Origin: Taudactylus pleione
Taxonomy: Eukaryota > Chordata > Amphibia > Anura > Myobatrachidae
Direction of reading: 5' to 3'
DNA: 64,000 nt
Assembly (NCBI GenBank): GCA_031769625.1
Contig: JAUIMM010001586.1
Location: forward strand, 348,501-412,500
Positions 59,401 through 64,000 of this stretch are shown here, piece after piece (position 1 is the stretch's first letter; the number at the start of each line of letters is the position of its first letter). The notes beneath the pieces were generated by a model. It was not told where the DNA came from. It ran no database searches and saw only the letters and a list, made by a program, of their open reading frames with translations. The position numbers and the translations under genes were made by a program.

Positions 59401-61269
59401 TGATGCAGGGATAGATGGGTGAGCGGAATGCCAGGCTGCAGGTAGGATGCAGCAGTGAAGTGGGGAGTGGAAGGATAAAAAGAACGTGTTTTTATAGCAT
59501 CTTAGTTAAGAAAAGAGCATAATGTAACATTTGTCATAAGGAAACATTTGACTTTGTCTTTGAAGTAGGTTCACAATCATGGGCTGTGAGGGAAGGAGAG
59601 GTAGTGCCGCTGGCAAGAGAAGCAAGTTTCGAAGGTGACGGAGTTGGAATACTGAGTGGTTATTAGAGTAGTAAAAAAATGTTGCTTGGAAACTGAAGAG
59701 ACAGTGGCCCTGATTCAAAGCCGGACGCTCTGACAGAGCCCTCGCTCTGAATCAGGGCCGTCTCTCTGAATTTAAGAGCGGCCTCCTGGCCGCTCGCATA
59801 GCTGTGGGTGACAACCCACAGCTATAGCGAGCGGCCAAAATGATGGTCCCGATACCATCGGGCTTGCGACGAGACCCTTGCAGTAGGGTCTCATGGCTGC
59901 AAGCCCTGGAGTGCTTTTGGCTCTATCAGAGCCAAAAGCACTCCCACTGACATCACTAGTGATGTCAGTGGGGCCGCCCAAAGATGGTAGGCATTCCCAT
60001 GGGAACGCCTCCGTCTGGGCAGCCACGCCCCCGGCACGCCAACCAAAGGGGGCGTGCTGTCACTCACCATCGAGGGGTTGCTGTCACTCACCAGCAAAGG
60101 GGTTGTTGCAAGACCCATAACGACGGCTTGGACGTCGTTATTCGGGTCTCGCGCATGCGCACGACGGAGCCGCCTCCATCGTGTGCATGTGCACTTGGCC
60201 AACATCGACCCGCTTGCGAGCACTCAGCGCTCGCGAGCGGGTCTGAATTAGGCCCCGTGTCACAAGATGAAAGGATACATTTTCAATAGAGGTAGTTGGC
60301 CTAGGAGTGAGATTTCCTCCAGTGGTGCTAAGCAGTGTAGAGACATTGATGCAGGTAGTGGGTCTGTTTGAAGCGCCGTAGTTTAAGTTTGCATTGAGAG
60401 AGTATACTGTATATAAGGAGCTACATTGTCCAGGGCTGAAGTGACTATTTTGTTGTAGAAAAAGGCTGACTGATCAGGGGAGGGCAGGATAGGGGATACA
60501 TAGGAGAATTACTTGTTTTAATGAATATGTGAAGTATCAGGTAAAGAGTTTTTGGATAGCTTTTTGTGCATGTGGATTGTGGTGCAGGGAGGTGAAGCAT
60601 GAGACAAAGTAAGGCTGAAGGAAATGATGTTATGGCCATAGAGTGGAAAGTCCAAGTAAAGATGAAGCAGGAGCAATAGAATTCAATGTCAAGGCTGTAT
60701 CTATCACTGTGACTGGGAGATGAAGTCCACTGAGTGAGAACAAAGTAGTCAGTGAAAGTAGTTTATTAGTAGCAGAGACATGGTGGCTATCCATGGGAAT
60801 GCTGAAATCTCTTAGTATAAATGTAAGCAGGAAAAATTATAGGAAATAAGTGATCCATGCAGCCAGGTTAAGTATTTAGGAAACTGGACTTGGTGGGGTG
60901 ATGCATGACAGCAACATGAAGGTGGAGAGGATACAATAGAATCATAGAGTGGACTTCCAAGGAGAGGGAAAGAGAAGGATAATATTCAGAATATGCTGTA
61001 TGGAGAAAGTGGAATCGGTTATATTCGAGTTTGTGGCAAACAGATCTCATTTCAAAATGCACAGGAAAAGGGGAAGGATGGTAGTGGAGATATGTGGATA
61101 AGGTTGGAAACATTGGAAGTACAGTACAAGCTGGATGGAAAATTCTGAGGTGCACCCTGTAAAATTGAGCAGATAGTACAGGACCCAGGGTATCACCAGC
61201 AGTCATGAGCAGGAGCAGGGTAACAAAGAGGACATGACAGAATGATCTGGACTAGTAAGGGAAGGAGAC
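59400..61269 (-). pseudogene. L2/CR1-type LINE endonuclease and linker, main part (interrupted)
   Basis: On the minus strand, near 60790, FILRDFSIPMDSHHVSATNK corresponds to the GDFNIH catalytic block of an apurinic-type LINE endonuclease, followed by DTALTLNS. Upstream, HLHVAVMHHPTKSSFL (about 60880-60930) corresponds to the preceding block. Downstream, ALDNVAPYIQYTLS (about 60410-60450) matches the start of the linker to the RT. Stops and shifts abound. The copy is interrupted by the hairpin-chain MITE (59706-60255), and its 5' part continues after the LTR at 62661. Confidence 0.65.
59706..60255 (+). mobile_element. hairpin-chain MITE, subfamily A, copy 5
   Basis: 550 bp, GGCCCTGATTC to GAATTAGGCCC. 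Flanks AGT and CGT match at 2 of 3 bases. Like copy 2 it has GGCCGCTCGC (59788-59797) paired with GCGAGCGGCC (59827-59836) and GAGTGC/GCACTC. One module (60060-60110) is damaged: a GGGGTTGCTGTCACTCACCA-like duplication replaces the CAAAGGGGGCG partner arm. It is inserted in the antisense LINE. Confidence 0.88.
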
Positions 61270-62660
61270 TGTCACAGTTGGTGTTAGTGAGTTACCTGTT
61301 TCAGGTGATGAACTGGAATCACTGGAGGCCGGCTGGACTGGAACCATGGGGAACATGAATAGCTCTTTTAATATAGGAATTGGGTAGCAGTGAGAACTGC
61401 CTTTGGTGATGAGTGACTGGAACTGGAAACTAGCAACGTTGGAGTGAGACTAGAAGGAACTTGGATGGACCGGACTGGGATCGGCAGGTAGGCTGACTGA
61501 GCTGGTCGGGGTACCAGTAGATGAGCTTGCAGATGGATGGTAGCACGGAAGCTGCTTGGTGCAGCTAATGAGCCGTGAGGTGAGTGAACTTGGAGGAACC
61601 GGATTGGGACCGGCAGGAAGGCTGACTGAGCTGGTCGGGTTACTAGTAGATGGGCTTGCAGACGGATGGTAGTGTGGAAGCTACTTGTTGTGGCTTGGGA
61701 AGCCGTGGGTAGACGTTGGTAGCTGGGTGGCTACGTGGAGTGGCTGGATAGCCGTGGGTAGATGCTGGTAGCTGGGTGGCTATGTGGAGCAGCCGGATAG
61801 CCGTGGGTGGATGCTGGTAGCTGGGTGGCTACGTGGAGCGGCCGGATAGCCGTGAGTAGACGCTGGTAGCTGGGTGGCTACGTGGAGCGGCTGGATAACT
61901 GTGGGTAGACGCATGTAGCTGGGTGGCTACATGGAGCGGCAGGATAGCCATGGGTAGACGCTGTTAGCTAGGTGGCTACGTGGAGTGGCTGGATAGCCGT
62001 GGGAGAAGCTGGTAGCGTGGAAGCTACTTGGAGTGGCTTGGGAGCCGTAGGTGAGAGATGGTAGCGTGGAAGCTACTTGGTGTGGCCTGGGAGCCGTGTG
62101 AAGAAGCTGGTAGTGTGGAAGCTACTTGGAGCGGCCTGGGAGCCGTGAGAGGCTGGTAGCGTGGATAGCTGAATGCAGCAGGCTTACGAATAACACTGGT
62201 TTAGGAACCAGCAGGAGCCTGGGACATACTGGTACACAGAGGTACAGCTATAGCACAAGTAGTACACCATGGAATGTAACAAGATGTTCAAGCACTGAGT
62301 GCTATTAGAGGAGGATCTATATACCTAGAGTCTGGAAGTGATTAGTGGATACAGACAGGTGATCTGGCAGTGGCATTCTGAGTGGAGCAAGGCACAACAT
62401 GCAGTGGGAGTAATCATCTCTGCAGCCCTTGAGAATCAGGACCACAAATGTGATTCCAATTAAGACTAGCAAGGCTCACAGACAGAGCAGGGTCCAGGTG
62501 ATTAATCAGTTTGGGAAGGAGAGCAGTCTGCACACACAGAGATGTCACAGCCAGCATGATTCAGCCAGAGCAGATGTCCCAGGAGAATTACAAACACAGA
62601 TCTATGGAGCAGCTGGCAGAGGTAAGTCACAAAAGGTAAAAACTAGCCAGGATTGTGACA
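61270..62660. mobile_element. solo LTR-like element with 5-bp duplication
   Basis: TGTCACAGTTGG at the left and GCCAGGATTGTGACA at the right give TG...CA ends with an inverted TGTCACA/TGTGACA. GAGAC is duplicated at 61265-61269 and 62661-62665. The size (1391 bp) and lack of coding fit a solo LTR. A 49-bp unit (AGCCGTGGGTAGATGCTGGT and following) repeats from about 61680 to 62000, and a unit of about 124 bp occurs twice before that. It splits the antisense LINE. Family unknown. Confidence 0.75.
61560..62160 (+). repeat. 49-bp minisatellite inside the LTR
   Basis: Unit starts recur at 61749, 61798 and 61847. GTAGCTGGGTGGCTACGTGG is the shared core. Later units are shorter. Confidence 0.85.
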
Positions 62661-62880
62661 GAGACAAAACAATTAATGGATACATAGTTGCGAGGAGGGA
62701 ATTATTGAAGGGAAATAAAATTAGGAGAGCAATAAATAAATAGTCTGCTGGTGAGATGAGTTTGGAGTAAGGTGTAGTATCAGGAAGTAGAAGAAGGAAA
62801 GTAAATTGAAAAAGTTGATACCTGTGGATTAGCTATCGTTTGTAAGAGTAAGAAGGAAGAATTGATCCAAATTGTGCATT
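62661..62880 (-). pseudogene. L2/CR1-type LINE, 5' piece beyond the LTR
   Basis: It continues the antisense LINE after the solo LTR: the GAGAC duplication joins the two halves. The frame is broken and no block is diagnostic alone, so the assignment rests on position. Confidence 0.4.
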
Positions 62881-63003
62881 GTTCACAGAAATTAGCAGAG
62901 AGCCAAAAGAATTGTGGGACCCGGGGACCCCTCACTTGACTAAATATGGTCTTACCTGACCTTTTCTGGGTCCCATCGGAATGAAAGTTTTAGGAAAATC
63001 TAA

Positions 63004-63304
63004 AGGTGCCTATGCATTAGGCTACCTGAAAGTCTGAACATCTAGCGTTCAGTCCTTCAGGTCGCCAAGGTGCGGTGCCTGCACAGAACGACGTCAAACA
63101 TACCAAACCTGAACATGCCGAACCTGACGATCATTGTCAGGTTGACAGGCATGTTCAGTAGATAGTCGGGGTCAGCAAGGACCCAGTGTGCACGCGCATC
63201 GCTGGTCCTTTCCAGCTATTCATTAGCAGACTTTGTGAATGATCTGACCAAAACCTCCTGGTTTGGTCGCATCATTCAGAAAGTCTGCTAATGGATAGGA
63301 CCCT
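63004..63304. mobile_element. Harbinger-type MITE, family F, copy 3
   Basis: AGGTGCCTATGCATTAGG to CTAATGGATAGGACCCT, flanked by TAA and TTA. It shares CTACCTGAAAGTCTGAAC/TTCAGTCCTTCAGGTC and CCAAAACC stems with copies at 25995 and 32342. Confidence 0.75.
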
Positions 63305-64000
63305 TTACAACTTAAACCCGAGTCAGCTCCACCCACACAATTTTCTAGAAAACTCCATCTTCCACCATTTGCATCTCAGCAGCACATGATGATCTTCTTT
63401 TTAACATTTGTGCAACTCTGAACCTTCCCTTCCCCACCTTGTCTTTTATGTTCCAGCTGCAAGCTCCCCAGCCACACTATTTCTTCTAAGCTGCTGTGAT
63501 AGCTAGCCTTACCCCCTGCCCCTCTCTCTCCTCACAATTATTTACTTTTCTGACTGCACAAACCCCAGGCTCCATCCATTTTTGGAAAACAGCCAGCCCA
63601 GGGGACTCTCCCCCACCACTCCATTTGCAGCCAGCAAACCTAGCTTCCAGGAGGACCCTTTACACACACGCCTGCCCCACCCTAGACCAATTGACTGGTC
63701 ACTAATATGGGGGAGAGGCAGCTGCTTTAAGAAAAAAAATCTCAGCAGCTCTCCTTTGAATGTTTTCAGTCAGTGATGCCATGGCAAATTATTATTGATA
63801 ACTGTAAGTGACCGAACCCCTACCACACTACCTCTCTGTACTGACAACCACCTGCTTCCGTACCAACCCCCACCTGCACCTACCGCACATACCCCTACCA
63901 GCACTGCACCTACCCGCTACCGCACCTACCCATCCGCTTCTGCATCTACCAACTACCGCACCTACCTCCACCTGATACCGCACTACACTTCTTTACATTT
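63305..64000. other. no gene seen; minisatellite at the end
   Basis: Pyrimidine-rich sequence to 63800 without domain-bearing frames. From about 63800 to the window end, CTACCGCACCTACC-type units of about 12-20 bp form a degenerate minisatellite. Confidence 0.5.

Overview
The window looks like intergenic and intronic DNA from a large, repeat-rich vertebrate genome. An anuran amphibian is the most likely source, but this is inference. The reasons are the mix of L2/CR1-type LINEs, PIF/Harbinger, hAT, mariner and Tigger-like transposons with very many fold-back MITEs, the minisatellites, and one host gene of a three-finger (LU/Ly6-uPAR) family that is expanded in amphibians. There are no operons, rRNA genes, convincing tRNA genes or CRISPR arrays.

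The only host gene I can support is on the + strand and runs through most of the window: a signal-peptide exon (19552-19603), the first half of an LU domain (41499-41615) and the second half (54697-54852). All junctions have GT/AG sites and phase-1 introns, and the joined frame carries the ten cysteines of an LU domain. Introns 1 and 2 are about 21.9 and 13.1 kb and hold most of the mobile DNA. At least one further exon must lie beyond 64 kb.

Region by region: 1-4.1 kb has a possible LTR end, palindromic repeats and a hAT element with exact ends (2954-4135). 5.0-6.6 kb has two hairpin-rich MITEs. 8.0-9.2 kb holds a decayed antisense mariner transposase and 11.0-12.05 kb a decayed antisense L2/CR1 LINE. 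12.1-19 kb has fold-back MITEs, hAT elements and two copies of an element with telomere-like internal repeats. 19.9-36.2 kb is dense in MITEs and includes a better preserved L2/CR1 LINE (22.0-23.55 kb). 36.7-47 kb is rich in minisatellites and hAT remnants. 47.565-51.899 kb is a nearly complete PIF/Harbinger element. 52-64 kb has more MITEs, host exon 3, an L1-like ORF1 scrap, and an antisense LINE split by a hairpin-chain MITE and a solo LTR.

Two systems deserve attention. (1) A family of about 510-550-bp elements (seven copies) consists almost entirely of about eleven consecutive hairpins. The arms covary between copies, so pairing is kept while the sequence changes. They share the terminus GGGCCTGATTCAGAG and 3-bp target duplications with four other elements of different interior. 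(2) The Harbinger element has its two genes on opposite strands with reciprocally interleaved exons, each lying in the other's intron. It has an intact DDE transposase frame, but the accessory MADF gene carries a stop at codon 10. A 331-bp non-autonomous relative lies about 9.5 kb away.
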